A stretch of 64,000 bases of DNA from an uncultured Helicobacteraceae bacterium. Its GTDB lineage: Bacteria > Campylobacterota > Campylobacteria > Campylobacterales > Helicobacteraceae. The stretch covers positions 1 to 64,000 of the forward strand of contig CAJTQL010000002.1 of the NCBI GenBank assembly GCA_910578285.1, written 5' to 3'. Each line of letters begins with the position of its first letter. Position 1 is the first letter of the stretch. Under the pieces are notes generated by a model. It was not told the DNA's origin. It saw nothing but the letters and a program-made list of their open reading frames with translations, and searched no databases. This document shows, in pieces, positions 17,278-27,077 of this stretch. The position numbers and the translations under genes were made by a program.

Positions 17278-17470
17278 ATGCTTTACACAATGAAAGATAA
17301 AAAAAAATAATAAAATTTATACATTAAAGTTTATGGACGAAGTAACACTCAAAGACAATAAGGATTTATTTATTGTAAGACTAGATGGCTCAAAGCTTCA
17401 TACTTATGATGAATTTGAAAAAACCGCTAAAGCTGCCTTTCAAACACCCACTGATGAGAATATGATTTAA
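17278..17470 (+). pseudogene. Barstar-like immunity remnant, frameshifted at A9
   Basis: ATG 17278 follows AAGGAG, but the frame closes after 10 codons at an A9 run (17299-17307). Losing one A would continue it for about 60 residues, including KIYTLKFMDEVTLKDNKDLF, IVRLDGSKLHTYDEFEKTAK and AAFQTP before a stop. The LDG...(Y)xxF...FxxP pattern resembles the N-terminal part of barstar. It lies directly after a barnase-like tail, which is where a barstar gene is expected. The C-terminal half of the fold is missing. Tentative. Confidence 0.4.
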
Positions 17471-17597
17471 TACAAAAAAGGCTTCAACAAGTAGAGGTTC
17501 AGCAAGCGGCGGAGAGACAATAGAGATAAACTTTCAAATTCCAAGAGAAAATCTTAGAAGCATACACAAAAAAATAAGGATAGATTATGCAACATAG
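17466..17597 (+). pseudogene. Orphan toxin C-terminal tail overlapping the next immunity-like gene
   Basis: The stretch is open for 43 codons and ends TAG at 17595-17597. It encodes GSASGGETIEINFQIPRENL followed by a basic tail. Its end overlaps the ATG at 17587 of the immunity-like gene, an arrangement typical of toxin-immunity pairs. It recalls the GGGIQ tail at 13002 but is too short to classify. Confidence 0.35.
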
Positions 17598-18282
17598 GTA
17601 TATACAATGGGATTCAAATGAAAATTGTGCCATATTTTTTCAAGACACAAATTACAATCCTATATCAATTCTTTCGTCTAATTTGTTAAATAAAGTGAAT
17701 GTTTTAGAGTTTTTTGAATATTATTTTTTATTAATTTGCGGTAAAAGTATAGGAATATCAAGGTGGGAGCTAGATACATTAATGCTAATAGACGCCTATC
17801 GCATAGACCACCTAGACGATACCCTCTCCCCTAATCCACCTAAACCTACTTACATTAGCGAATACATTAACATTGTAGGACAATTATTCTTAGCAGGATA
17901 TATTGACTTCGGCTCATATTATGATAATGAGGATAGAGATAAGATAGACTATCCTACAAATTTATCTTATTACAAAGAGGATAAATATCAAGCTTGGATT
18001 TATTTTAGAGATAATTTCTTTTATGCGAATAAATTTAATAGAGATTTAGATGAGGAGAGAATTGCTGATGAAGATGGGTATTGTCTTTTACTGGAAGATG
18101 CCTCTTGGGATACTCCAAAATATTGGTCTCAATATAATATTTGGGTAGCCCAAACTCCCAAAGGCACAAAATACTTTAATGAAATCCTAGCTCCTAGATT
18201 CTATAACAAATACAAAGACTTAAGTGTTGAAATAGATGAGAAAGGAAATATTATAAGGTGGATAGGGGAGATTAATAGATAG
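17587..18282 (+). CDS. Immunity-like protein, paralogue of 12000-13001 (copy 2)
   Basis: The protein is 231 residues, with ATAAGGATAG before the ATG. The first 75 residues differ from copy 1. From about residue 77 the two are nearly identical in protein and DNA (17805-18286 versus 12461-13005), apart from a shorter centre here (DEERIADEDGYCLLLEDASW). It lacks the membrane hairpin of copy 1. A different N-terminal half joined to the same C-terminal half fits immunity proteins diversified by recombination, but the function is inferred only from context. Confidence 0.65.
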   Translation: MQHRYIQWDSNENCAIFFQDTNYNPISILSSNLLNKVNVLEFFEYYFLLICGKSIGISRWELDTLMLIDAYRIDHLDDTLSPNPPKPTYISEYINIVGQLFLAGYIDFGSYYDNEDRDKIDYPTNLSYYKEDKYQAWIYFRDNFFYANKFNRDLDEERIADEDGYCLLLEDASWDTPKYWSQYNIWVAQTPKGTKYFNEILAPRFYNKYKDLSVEIDEKGNIIRWIGEINR

Positions 18283-18560
18283 AATGTAGTTCAATCATTA
18301 ATAAGCAAGAATTCAATACAAAAAGTGTGGGTGTATGATATGCGCACGAATATGAATCTAAGCTTTGTAATAAGTCCTTTAAGTGCGGAGCATTTGAAGG
18401 AGTTGAAATATTGCTACAAAGTGAGTGCGACAGAATTGCGGAAAGAAAGTGAAAGTTCTGTGCCTTTAGTATAGGAGTCAGAGAGCGATAAAACAAATTT
18501 AGATATTTTTGCCTTAAAAATGAAATTTTGGAGGATTTAGAGAAACTGCTAATCTAAAAG
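18283..18560 (+). pseudogene. Remnant of a type I restriction-modification methylase (hsdM 3' end)
   Basis: Reading on in frame from 18283 gives 63 codons including KVWVYDMRTNMNLSFVISPL and SAEHLKELKYCY, the pattern of the end of HsdM/N6 methylases. After a TAG the similarity resumes (DKTNLDIFALK) and, after one missing base, continues as DEILEDLEKLLI. Weaker HsdM-like residues (AEEICHHLEIAL) reach about 18590. No specificity or restriction subunit is nearby. This is a decayed 3' end and probably marks the edge of an older island next to guaA. Confidence 0.55.
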
Positions 18561-18653
18561 ATTGAGCCGAAGAAATTTGCCATCATTTAGAAATTGCATT
18601 AAAATAAATGCAGCGATTGGAATAGATTAATTTTTTTTTAAGATTTTATAGAC

Positions 18654-18659
18654 TATAAT
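18654..18659 (+). promoter_or_regulatory. -10 box of guaA (TATAAT)
   Basis: GACTATAATGTCG, preceded by a T-rich stretch (18631-18639), lies 28 bases before the guaA ATG. The predicted transcript would start near 18666, and a weak TAGGAAT site precedes the ATG. Confidence 0.6.
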
Positions 18660-18686
18660 GTCGCAAAAATTCATAGGAATTTTAGA

Positions 18687-21600
18687 ATGCATGTACAAAT
18701 TCTAGTGCTCGATTTTGGCAGCCAATACACGCAGCTCATCGCGCGAAGATTGCGTGAATATGGAGTTTATACTGAGATTGTGCCCTATTTTGAGAGCATC
18801 GAATCGGTGCGGGCGAAAAACCCCATGGGCATAATCCTTAGCGGCGGTCCTGCGAGTGTGTATGAAGAGGGCGCATATAAGCCCGATAGTGCGATTTTTG
18901 CGCTCGGGATTCCAATTCTTGGAATCTGCTATGGTATGCAGCTTATCGCCCAACATTTTGGTGGACGCGTCATAAAAGCAGATGCGCAAGAATTTGGTAA
19001 GGCGATATTAGAGATTCTCGAACCGCAATCGTGTCATTTTGTTGAACCAAAAGATTGTTTGAGCGATGCGCGTACAATTCTTGCAACATCACGAACGATT
19101 TTACGTGAGTATTCACAACAGGATTTCAAAACGCTTTGTGAGATTTTGGGCGATTCACAAACGATGTATGCGTGGGGGCAGGGCTTTGAGGTTTGCGAGA
19201 CGCAAGAATGGCTTGATAAACAAATAAAAAGTTACCAACAAAATGGCTTTGGAATTTGGGCAATCATTGATAAAAAAAGTGGCAAAATTATTGGCAATGT
19301 GGGGCTAAATAATACAACAATTCATGTGCATAAAACATCACACGACCAATCCCAAAATGTTATTGAAATTGGTTATCTCTTGCGCCATGATTTTTGGGGC
19401 AAAGGTTATGCAACGGAATGTGCTCATGCATGTATGGAATATGCTTTTACAATTTTGGGGCTTGAAAAAGTTTATTGTTTTGTTAAAGAAGATAATCTTG
19501 CATCTATCAAAGTTGTGCAAAGATTAGGTATGAAAAAAATTGATGAATGTATTAAATCCTATAAAGGTAAAGAACTGAAACATTTTATTTTTGAGGCACA
19601 AAGAATTTCTTATGATTTGCTCGATAAGACAATATTTCAACATGTGGTTAAGTTATGGGAAGGTTCTGTACGTTCCACTCATCATTTTTTGAATGAGCAA
19701 GACCTTTTATCGATTCAGCGCGAAGTCAAGAAGGCTTTACAATCTACACAACATGTGATTATAGCAAAACAAAAAAAGACTTTATTGGGGTTTATTGGGG
19801 TTGAAAAAAATTGCATTGAAATGTTATTTGTCTCACCGCTTATGTTTGGGCAAGGTATTGGAAAGGCGCTAATTAAAGAGTCGCTTAATCGGTTTTTGAA
19901 AGACTATCAAATCATTCGAGTGGATTGTAATGAGCAGAATCCCCAAGCTTTGGGATTCTACCAACATCTCGGCTTTGAAATTGTTGGCAAAAGTCCGAAA
20001 GATTCTGCTGGCAGAGATTTTCCGATTGTACATTTGGAAGTAAGTACAGATAAGTTATCATCAATCTTATTATGCAATACTCTTAATTATGCCATTATCC
20101 CTGCATGCAAACAAGATTTACAAGCTATTCTTGCTCTCCAACATACTACTTTTATTGACGAGGCAAAACGTGTTGGCAAAATAGATATTGAACCATTGAC
20201 ACAAAATATTGAGGGCATTGTTCATGAATTTAAACAAAAGTTATTTCTGAAATGTGTGCTTGAAAATGGGAAAATGATTGGTTCTGTGCGTGGATATAAA
20301 AAAAATGACACCGCATATATAGGCAAACTTTTTGTAGATGCTGCCTATCGCAAGAAAGGTATTGGACGTGCTCTCGTCGAGACTCTTTGTGCGATGTTGC
20401 CTGCAAAGAGATATGAGATTTTCACGAGTGAAAAAAGTTTTGAAAATATAATGTTATATCAAAAATTAGGTTTTGTAGAATATAAAAGAGAGTCTGTGCA
20501 AGATATTCCCGTAAAAGCAGTTTTTATGGAGAAATTTGCACTAGATTCTAGTTTAACTCATGCATCTCCTCTTTTTCAAAATGTGAAGCAAGATTCTATC
20601 GTATGGATGAGCCACGCAGATAAGGTGGAATCTATCCCGCAAGGCTTTGTAGAGCTTGCAAAATCGGGTAACACGCACTATTGTGCTATTGCGGATTACA
20701 AGTGCAAGATTTATGCCTTGCAGTTTCACCCCGAAGTCGTACATAGCGAGTGTGGAGGGCAGATGTTGCGTAATTTTGCAGTGGGGATTTGTGGTGCGGA
20801 TACAAGTTGGAATATGCGAAACTTTGCACAAAATGAAATTGTAAAATTGCGCCAAATCGTGTATGGAAGTGGGGTTAGGCAATGTGTGAATCCTGCTTTT
20901 AAAACCATAAAAGAAGCTTTTAAAGAAATAGGCAAAGCACAAGTGATAAAAAAGCTTCTTAAAATTTGGGAAGATTCTGTAAGAGCCACGCAAGAAGTGA
21001 GTGAGGAATTTATCACCCATAGACGTAAAGAGATAGAAAAAGATTATATTGCAAAGGCAGAGGAAATACTGATATGCACGACAACAGAGGAGTGGCTAGG
21101 CTTTATTGCGGTGCAAAAAAATGAAATTACTTTGCTTTTTATCGTTCCGCAATATTTTGGCAAAGGGATTGGCAAAGCATTACTTAAAGAGACTTTGAAT
21201 CGGCATTTATACCCATTTGAAAAAATCAAACTTAATAGTCGTAAGCAAGCCATCTCTTATTATAGTAAACTAGGTTTTTACAAAGCAGGAGAACCCTTTT
21301 GCGTTGGAAATTATCGGGAGATTATGCTAACGCCTATGGAGGTAGCAAGGGAGGACTTAGAGTGTGCCTTGGAATCCCTAAGGGATTCTTTGCATTTTAT
21401 CACCTTTGTAGAAGCCTTTAAGCACATTGGTAAAGCACAAGCCATAGAAAGGCTTGTTGAAATCTGGGAGCAGGGCGCAAGAGTCACCCACAAAGATTTA
21501 AGTGAAGATGAAATCGCGGATATGAGGGAGGAGATACGAGAGGCTGTTTTAGAATCCAAAATTCTACTGATAGTGCAAAAAAATAGGGAATGGTTAGGCT

Positions 21601-23738
21601 TTATTGCAGTAGAAAAAAATGAAATTGCAATGCTTTTTGTTGCGCCGAGTGCCTTTAAAAGTGGGGTGGGTAAAGCTCTGCTGCAAGAAGCATTTACGCG
21701 ATATTTAGGCAAATATAAAGTGATAAAGGTAGCAAGTTTAGAGTGGGCTTTGGGATTCTATCAAGCTTTAGGATTTGCAAAAACAGGAGAGAAACCTATC
21801 CCCGCAGGGAGTGCAGGTGCATTTTCACCCGAGCTTATCCCGCTAAATATTACGAGTGAGAGTTTGCAAAAGTCTTTAGGGCTTGAGGCGCAAGATTCAA
21901 ATGAGGGTGTGCGTGAAAAGGTGCGTTGCGCTTGGGCTACCGATAAGGACGAGGCGGCGCGTAAGCTCTATGAGGACTATCACGATAACGAATGGGGTGT
22001 GCCACTCCACGAGGATAAGAAGCTTTTTGAGTTCCTTTTGCTAGAGGGTTTTCAAGCGGGACTTTCTTGGATTACAATCCTTAAAAAGCGTGAGCATTTT
22101 AGGGCAGCGTTTGATGACTTTGATTATCATAAAATCATCACTTATGATGAAAGTAAAATAGAATCTTTAATGCAGCACAAGGGGATTATTAGGAATCGTG
22201 CCAAAATAGAAGCAGCGATTATCAATGCTAAGGCATTTATGGCGGTGCAAAGGGAGTTTAGAAGCTTTGATAAATATATTTGGGGCTTTGTCAATCATAA
22301 GCCCATTATCAATACCTTTGAGAGTATTGCAGATTTACCCTCTTCCACGCCCCTTTCAGATACAATTGCTAAGGATTTGAAAAAGCGCGGATTTAAGTTT
22401 GTTGGTACTACGATTGTCTATGCGTTTATGCAGGCGGTGGGGATTGTAAATGACCACCTTACCTCGTGCTTTAAGCGCAATTCGTCTTTGGGTATGCAAT
22501 GTGATAAGGTTTTGGATTTTTCGCAAGGCACGGACGCTAAATCCGCTAACCTTACAAAAAATCCAAAAAACTTACACAGCCATACCGCAAATACTAGAAT
22601 TGTGGATTCTCAACATACAGAATCTAGCGACACTAAAGGGCAAAGTCATTTAGAATCTAGTGCAGATTCAGGTTCGGCAGTATCAAGAGATTATCAAGAA
22701 CAAGATAACATTGAGGCGGAAGCAGTTGAGATGAGAAAGGGTGGCTTTCAAGGCGGAGGCGAAGGGAGTTTATTAGACATAAATGACCAAGCCGACAACG
22801 CAGAATCTGCTCTTTATCGCTCAAATGCAACGCTTTCTAAGGTTTTGTGTGCAGTGAGTGGGGGGGTAGATTCTAGTGTCGTTGCAGCGTTGCTTTATCG
22901 TGCCATTGGGGAGAATCTGATTCCGGTGTTTGTGGATACCGGACTTTTGCGCAAGGGTGAGAGAGAGGCAGTGGAGAAAATGTTTAAAGAAAACCTCAAA
23001 GTGCCACTGATTACTGCGGACGCTAGTGCGTTGTTTTTAAGCCGCCTTAAGGGTGTGATTGAGCCAGAGAAAAAGCGTAAAATTATCGGTGAGACCTTTA
23101 TTGAAGTCTTTGAAAAAGAGGCAAAAAAGCACAATACTAAAGGCGAGATAAAATTCCTCGCACAAGGCACACTCTACCCCGATGTGATAGAATCTGTGAG
23201 TGTGAAAGGTCCATCTAAGACGATAAAGTCGCATCACAATGTCGGCGGGCTGCCTGAATGGATGAAGTTTGAGCTGATTGAGCCATTACGAGAGCTATTT
23301 AAAGATGAAGTGAGGGCGTTAGGGCGAGAGCTAGGAATGCCTGAATCTATGCTAATGCGCCACCCATTCCCGGGACCCGGGCTTGCCATACGCATTATGG
23401 GAGAGGTGAATAAGGCGGATTTGGATTTGCTGCGTGAGGCGGATTCTATCTTTATAGACGAGCTACATAAACAAGGCTATTATGATAAAGTATGGCAGGC
23501 GTTTTGTGTGCTGCTCAATGTGCGAAGCGTTGGCGTAATGGGCGATAATCGCACTTATGATAATACAATTTGTGTGCGTGCGGTGGAAGCGATTGATGGA
23601 ATGACCGCAACTTTTGCGCATTTACCTCACGATTTTTTAGAGGGCGTAAGTAATAGAATCATCAACGAAGTAGAGGGCATTAACCGCGTGGTGTATGATA
23701 TTACTAGCAAACCCCCAGGCACGATTGAGTGGGAGTGA
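18687..23738 (+). CDS. guaA: GMP synthase interrupted in frame by five GNAT domains and a DNA glycosylase
   Basis: GuaA makes GMP from XMP, glutamine and ATP; usual length is about 511. This frame has 1683 codons. GMP synthase segments are residues 1-113 (glutaminase start, GICYGMQ with Cys81), about 629-725 ([17 protein letters not shown] with His681/Glu683) and about 1384-1683 ([10 protein letters not shown]-loop, dimerisation domain, end KPPGTIEWE). They total about 511 with all key residues. Insert 1 holds three GNATs (about 130-312, 313-453, 460-620). Insert 2 holds two (about 738-885, 905-1055), a complete DNA-3-methyladenine glycosylase I (about 1077-1268; ligands Cys1081, His1099, His1257, Cys1261 and Glu1120) and a 110-residue low-complexity linker. 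GNATs 2, 4 and 5 are paralogues. Junctions lack intein signatures. Confidence 0.93.
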   Translation: MHVQILVLDFGSQYTQLIARRLREYGVYTEIVPYFESIESVRAKNPMGIILSGGPASVYEEGAYKPDSAIFALGIPILGICYGMQLIAQHFGGRVIKADAQEFGKAILEILEPQSCHFVEPKDCLSDARTILATSRTILREYSQQDFKTLCEILGDSQTMYAWGQGFEVCETQEWLDKQIKSYQQNGFGIWAIIDKKSGKIIGNVGLNNTTIHVHKTSHDQSQNVIEIGYLLRHDFWGKGYATECAHACMEYAFTILGLEKVYCFVKEDNLASIKVVQRLGMKKIDECIKSYKGKELKHFIFEAQRISYDLLDKTIFQHVVKLWEGSVRSTHHFLNEQDLLSIQREVKKALQSTQHVIIAKQKKTLLGFIGVEKNCIEMLFVSPLMFGQGIGKALIKESLNRFLKDYQIIRVDCNEQNPQALGFYQHLGFEIVGKSPKDSAGRDFPIVHLEVSTDKLSSILLCNTLNYAIIPACKQDLQAILALQHTTFIDEAKRVGKIDIEPLTQNIEGIVHEFKQKLFLKCVLENGKMIGSVRGYKKNDTAYIGKLFVDAAYRKKGIGRALVETLCAMLPAKRYEIFTSEKSFENIMLYQKLGFVEYKRESVQDIPVKAVFMEKFALDSSLTHASPLFQNVKQDSIVWMSHADKVESIPQGFVELAKSGNTHYCAIADYKCKIYALQFHPEVVHSECGGQMLRNFAVGICGADTSWNMRNFAQNEIVKLRQIVYGSGVRQCVNPAFKTIKEAFKEIGKAQVIKKLLKIWEDSVRATQEVSEEFITHRRKEIEKDYIAKAEEILICTTTEEWLGFIAVQKNEITLLFIVPQYFGKGIGKALLKETLNRHLYPFEKIKLNSRKQAISYYSKLGFYKAGEPFCVGNYREIMLTPMEVAREDLECALESLRDSLHFITFVEAFKHIGKAQAIERLVEIWEQGARVTHKDLSEDEIADMREEIREAVLESKILLIVQKNREWLGFIAVEKNEIAMLFVAPSAFKSGVGKALLQEAFTRYLGKYKVIKVASLEWALGFYQALGFAKTGEKPIPAGSAGAFSPELIPLNITSESLQKSLGLEAQDSNEGVREKVRCAWATDKDEAARKLYEDYHDNEWGVPLHEDKKLFEFLLLEGFQAGLSWITILKKREHFRAAFDDFDYHKIITYDESKIESLMQHKGIIRNRAKIEAAIINAKAFMAVQREFRSFDKYIWGFVNHKPIINTFESIADLPSSTPLSDTIAKDLKKRGFKFVGTTIVYAFMQAVGIVNDHLTSCFKRNSSLGMQCDKVLDFSQGTDAKSANLTKNPKNLHSHTANTRIVDSQHTESSDTKGQSHLESSADSGSAVSRDYQEQDNIEAEAVEMRKGGFQGGGEGSLLDINDQADNAESALYRSNATLSKVLCAVSGGVDSSVVAALLYRAIGENLIPVFVDTGLLRKGEREAVEKMFKENLKVPLITADASALFLSRLKGVIEPEKKRKIIGETFIEVFEKEAKKHNTKGEIKFLAQGTLYPDVIESVSVKGPSKTIKSHHNVGGLPEWMKFELIEPLRELFKDEVRALGRELGMPESMLMRHPFPGPGLAIRIMGEVNKADLDLLREADSIFIDELHKQGYYDKVWQAFCVLLNVRSVGVMGDNRTYDNTICVRAVEAIDGMTATFAHLPHDFLEGVSNRIINEVEGINRVVYDITSKPPGTIEWE
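23679..23736 (+). repeat. 58-bp direct repeat, left copy (native guaA 3' end)
   Basis: This is the last 58 bases of guaA sense sequence, coding for [19 protein letters not shown]. It matches 25429-25486 at 56 of 58 positions, differing at 23690 and at one base of ATTACTAGC. The repeats are 1750 bases apart and bracket the DpnII-like genes. The guaA 3' end is a known integration site for genomic islands, so these are probably att-like sequences. Confidence 0.85.
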
Positions 23739-23743
23739 GTGGA

Positions 23744-24574
23744 ATGATAAATACTTTACCCTTTGATAAATTTTTACAGACTCTTCAAACAAGCAATAGA
23801 ACTTTGGATTTTTTTGTAGATTGGCAAAAATGTCTCAAAAATAAAAATGAGATAAGCATAGCTTTAAATCATTTGAATTTTTTACTTGGAAAAGATACAC
23901 AAGAGCTAAAAATTTATATTAAAAGCCTTTTTGAAGAATATCCCAAAGCTTTTAGTGTTTTAAATATTCTCATTGCTGTGAGAGATAGAAATGATTTGGT
24001 GCTTGATGTTGATGGTAATTTTTACCCTTTAAATTCTTATTTTGAAAATTGTGAAAAAATTTATGAGTTCATTTGTCAAACAGGTTTGGAGCAAATTTTT
24101 TGCAATAGAAATATTAAAGATTTAAATGATTTCGTTTTTGGTATAGAAGTTGGGCTTGATAGTAATGCGAGAAAAAATCGTAGCGGAAAGGCTATGGAAA
24201 CTTATCTTGGCAGTCTTTTTGCTAATGCTCAATTAAGTTTCGAAGAACAAGTTGATATTAGAAATTTTAAGGATTTACACCAAGCTTTTGGAGATGATAT
24301 TAAAAAGTTTGATTTTGTTATTTTTGGCAAAGATACAAATTATTTTATAGAATCTAACTTTTATGCAGGTGGTGGAAGTAAGCTTAATGAAGTAGCGAGA
24401 GCCTATCAAGATTTAGCTCCAAAATTTGAAATATTTTCAAATTATGAATTTATTTGGATAACTGATGGCAAAGGTTGGTTGAGTGCCAAAAACAAACTTC
24501 AAGAAGCTTATAAATATGTAGAAATCTATAATTTAAGCAATATAGGTAATTTTATACAAAAGGTTAGAAAATGA
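23744..24574 (+). CDS. DpnII-like type II restriction endonuclease (predicted GATC)
   Basis: This 276-residue protein resembles the DpnII/MboI family. The diagnostic C-terminal block reads KKFDFVIFGKDTNYFIESNF followed by YAGGGSKLNEVARAYQDL, containing the PD-(D/E)xK-like core and the GGGSKLNE signature. It begins at ATG 23744, six bases after the guaA stop, and overlaps the following methylase by 4 bases (ATGA). GATC recognition is inferred from family. Codon use is AT-rich compared with the flanking core genes. Confidence 0.85.
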   Translation: MINTLPFDKFLQTLQTSNRTLDFFVDWQKCLKNKNEISIALNHLNFLLGKDTQELKIYIKSLFEEYPKAFSVLNILIAVRDRNDLVLDVDGNFYPLNSYFENCEKIYEFICQTGLEQIFCNRNIKDLNDFVFGIEVGLDSNARKNRSGKAMETYLGSLFANAQLSFEEQVDIRNFKDLHQAFGDDIKKFDFVIFGKDTNYFIESNFYAGGGSKLNEVARAYQDLAPKFEIFSNYEFIWITDGKGWLSAKNKLQEAYKYVEIYNLSNIGNFIQKVRK

Positions 24575-25488
24575 AAACACCATATTCTAGCAAAGTTTTT
24601 CACCCTATTTTTATGAGTGAAGATAAACTTTTTAAGCTTTATCAAGGAGATTGTAATGAGATTTTGCCTCAATTTGAAAATAAATTTGATCTAATTTTTG
24701 CTGATCCTCCCTATTTTCTCTCTAATGATGGTTTAAGCATACAAAGTGGAAAAATTGTAAGTGTGAATAAGGGCGAATGGGATAAGGGAGAAAATATCAG
24801 TGATATTGATGAATTTAATTTACAATGGATAAGCAATGCAAAAAAAGCTTTAAAAAATACGGGGAGTATTTTAATTAGCGGAACTTATCACAATATTTTT
24901 TCTTTAGGTGGCATCTTGCAAAAACTTGATTTTAAAATTTTAAATATCATCACTTGGCAAAAGACAAATCCTCCTCCAAATTTTAGTTGTCGTTATCTCA
25001 CACATTCAACAGAACAAATCATTTGGGCAAGAAAAAGCCCTAAACATAAACATATTTTTAATTATGAAATTTTAAAAAAACTTAATGGAGACAAACAAAT
25101 GCGTGATGTGTGGAGTTTTCCAGCCATTGCACCTTGGGAGAAAAGCTTTGGCAAACATCCAACACAAAAGCCTCTAGCCCTTTTGGTACGATTGCTTTTA
25201 ATGGCAAGCGACAGAGATTCTGTTGTTTGCGATCCTTTTAGTGGAAGCTCTACCACAGGAATAGCCGCTAATCTTTTAAATAGGAGATTTATTGGCATAG
25301 AAAAAGAAAATGAGTTTATAAAAATATCAATGAATAGAAAGATAGAGTTAGAAAAAAATATTGAGACAATAAAAAATAAAATTAATGACTTAAGGTTTTT
25401 AGAAAGTGTGGGCTTATTTGCAATAAATATTAACCGCGTAGTGTATGATATTGCTAGCAAACCCCCAGGCACGATTGAGTGGGAGTAG
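24571..25488 (+). CDS. DpnA-like adenine-N6 DNA methyltransferase with a grafted GuaA tail
   Basis: This beta-class methylase has the catalytic motif IFADPPYF near residue 45 ahead of the SAM motif CDPFSGSSTTG near residue 215, and HPTQKPLALL between them. It resembles M.DpnA/M.MboC, which protect GATC sites together with the DpnII-type nuclease upstream. The natural C terminus is replaced or extended: the last 19 residues ([19 protein letters not shown]) are the end of GMP synthase, acquired through the 58-bp repeat. No second (DpnM-type) methylase is present here. Confidence 0.88.
   Translation: MKTPYSSKVFHPIFMSEDKLFKLYQGDCNEILPQFENKFDLIFADPPYFLSNDGLSIQSGKIVSVNKGEWDKGENISDIDEFNLQWISNAKKALKNTGSILISGTYHNIFSLGGILQKLDFKILNIITWQKTNPPPNFSCRYLTHSTEQIIWARKSPKHKHIFNYEILKKLNGDKQMRDVWSFPAIAPWEKSFGKHPTQKPLALLVRLLLMASDRDSVVCDPFSGSSTTGIAANLLNRRFIGIEKENEFIKISMNRKIELEKNIETIKNKINDLRFLESVGLFAININRVVYDIASKPPGTIEWE
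25429..25486 (+). repeat. 58-bp direct repeat, right copy (duplicated guaA 3' end)
   Basis: A second copy of the guaA end is fused in frame to the end of the DpnA-like methylase, so that protein also ends in the GMP-synthase tail. Two substitutions (one changing Thr to Ala) suggest some age or a foreign origin. The gene after each copy starts at an equivalent place a few bases on, as expected if cassettes were added successively at the same site. Confidence 0.85.
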
Positions 25489-25490
25489 CA

Positions 25491-27077
25491 ATGACACAAA
25501 TCTTAAGTGATACTTTACTTACACCCAAACAAGCGAGTATCTGGGCAAGTGAATATTTAGGGAAAAAGGTAACAAGCAATAACATTATCTATCTCTTAAA
25601 TTATGGGAAAATTGCTAATCACAGCACAGATTTAAAAGAAAATTTGATTAATAAGAATGAACTCAAAGCGTATTATGATAGTGCTATAAAAACACAAAAA
25701 CATTTAGAATCTCCTCTTTCTTTTGCGCAATACAAAGAAGCAGAGACGACTAAACATATTCACAGAATCCACCCCTATAAAGGTAAGTTTATCCCTCAAC
25801 TTGTGGAATATTTTTTAGATTCGCACACAGATTCTATCAAGCTAGAATCCTATTTTAAGCCCAATGATATTGTGCTAGACATTTTTGCAGGGAGTGGCAC
25901 GACTTTGTGTGTGGCAAGTGAGCTAGAAATGAATGCGATTGGGATTGATATTTCAATTTTTAATACAATGCTTTGCAATGCTAAAATCGCTAAATATGAT
26001 TTAGAATCTCTTGAAATTGAGCTTTTAAAACTAACAAATTGTTTAGAAAATCATACGAAGAAACTACAAATTAGCTCTTTTGAATCTGCTTTAAATGACG
26101 CCTTGAGTGCATTTAATCAAGCTTATTTTCCCAATAAAACCTTTAAACGTCAAGTTGCCTTAAAACAGATTAATGAAAAAACTTATGGAGAGGCAAAAGC
26201 GCAGGAGTTTTTAAAAATTTATAATGATTTAGTGAAGCTTTATCATATCAACCTTAGCACAAAGGCGCAAGGAAGCTTTTTTGAAAAATGGTATGTGGAT
26301 TCTATAAGGGAGGAGATTATTTTACTTAAAAATGAAATTGCAAAAGCCCCCAAAGTTTTACAAGATATTTTATGCATTATCCTAAGTCGCACAGCAAGAA
26401 GCACTCGCGCCACGACACACTCGGATTTAGCTACACTTTTAGAACCTATCACAGCAACTTATTATTGCAAAAAACACGGCAGAATCTGCAAACCACTCTT
26501 TAGTATTGCAAAATGGTGGAAAACCTATGCTAAAGATACTTTGAAGCGATTGAAAGAATTTGAATCTTTGCGAAGTGAAACGAAGCAACTTTGCTTGAAT
26601 GCAGATTCTATAAATGTAGATATTATCACTGCAGCGCAACAACAAGATAAGGCTTTTGCTCAACTTATCAAATCTCAAAAAATTGCTGGAATCTTTAGCT
26701 CCCCGCCTTATGTAGGGTTGATTGATTATCACGAACAACACGCTTATGCCTATGATATTTTTGATTTGCCTCGCAAGGATAATTTCGAGATTGGCAAGTT
26801 AAGTGAGGGGCAAGGCAAGAGCGCACAAGAAAAATATATGCAAGGCATAGCACAAGCTTTAAAAAACGCTAAAAGATTTTTAAAAGAGGATTATAATATC
26901 TTTTTGGTTACCAATGATAAATTTAATCTCTACCCAAAAATTGCAGAATTAGCGGGAATGCAAATTGTAAAAACCTACAATCGTCCTGTGCTTAATCGTA
27001 GCGAAAAAGATAAAAATAGGTATAATGAGAGTATATTTCATTTACGAGAGAGGAGGTGTGATGTTAAACAAAGATGA
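25491..27077 (+). CDS. DNA methyltransferase (probably N4-cytosine) of a BsaWI-like system
   Basis: The 528-residue protein carries DIVLDIFAGSGTTLCVASEL (SAM motif) near residue 125 and FSSPPYVGLIDYHEQHAYAY near residue 400. SPPY is the catalytic motif of many N4-cytosine methylases; the SAM-before-catalytic order is alpha-like. The first 60 residues look like a small DNA-binding domain. It starts at ATG 25491, just past the duplicated guaA end, and overlaps the next gene by 17 bases. Target sequence not determinable. Confidence 0.85.
   Translation: MTQILSDTLLTPKQASIWASEYLGKKVTSNNIIYLLNYGKIANHSTDLKENLINKNELKAYYDSAIKTQKHLESPLSFAQYKEAETTKHIHRIHPYKGKFIPQLVEYFLDSHTDSIKLESYFKPNDIVLDIFAGSGTTLCVASELEMNAIGIDISIFNTMLCNAKIAKYDLESLEIELLKLTNCLENHTKKLQISSFESALNDALSAFNQAYFPNKTFKRQVALKQINEKTYGEAKAQEFLKIYNDLVKLYHINLSTKAQGSFFEKWYVDSIREEIILLKNEIAKAPKVLQDILCIILSRTARSTRATTHSDLATLLEPITATYYCKKHGRICKPLFSIAKWWKTYAKDTLKRLKEFESLRSETKQLCLNADSINVDIITAAQQQDKAFAQLIKSQKIAGIFSSPPYVGLIDYHEQHAYAYDIFDLPRKDNFEIGKLSEGQGKSAQEKYMQGIAQALKNAKRFLKEDYNIFLVTNDKFNLYPKIAELAGMQIVKTYNRPVLNRSEKDKNRYNESIFHLRERRCDVKQR

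Noticed and set aside
18687..23738. Inteins as the explanation of the guaA insertions
   Set aside because: The inserts are recognisable GNAT and Tag enzymes. No splicing blocks, terminal HN or Cys/Ser/Thr junction pattern, or homing endonuclease motifs are visible.
18687..23738. Assembly chimera as the explanation of the long guaA
   Set aside because: Cannot be excluded without reads, but the frame is open throughout, both junctions fall at domain-tolerant places and three inserted GNATs are paralogues, which a random chimera would not give.
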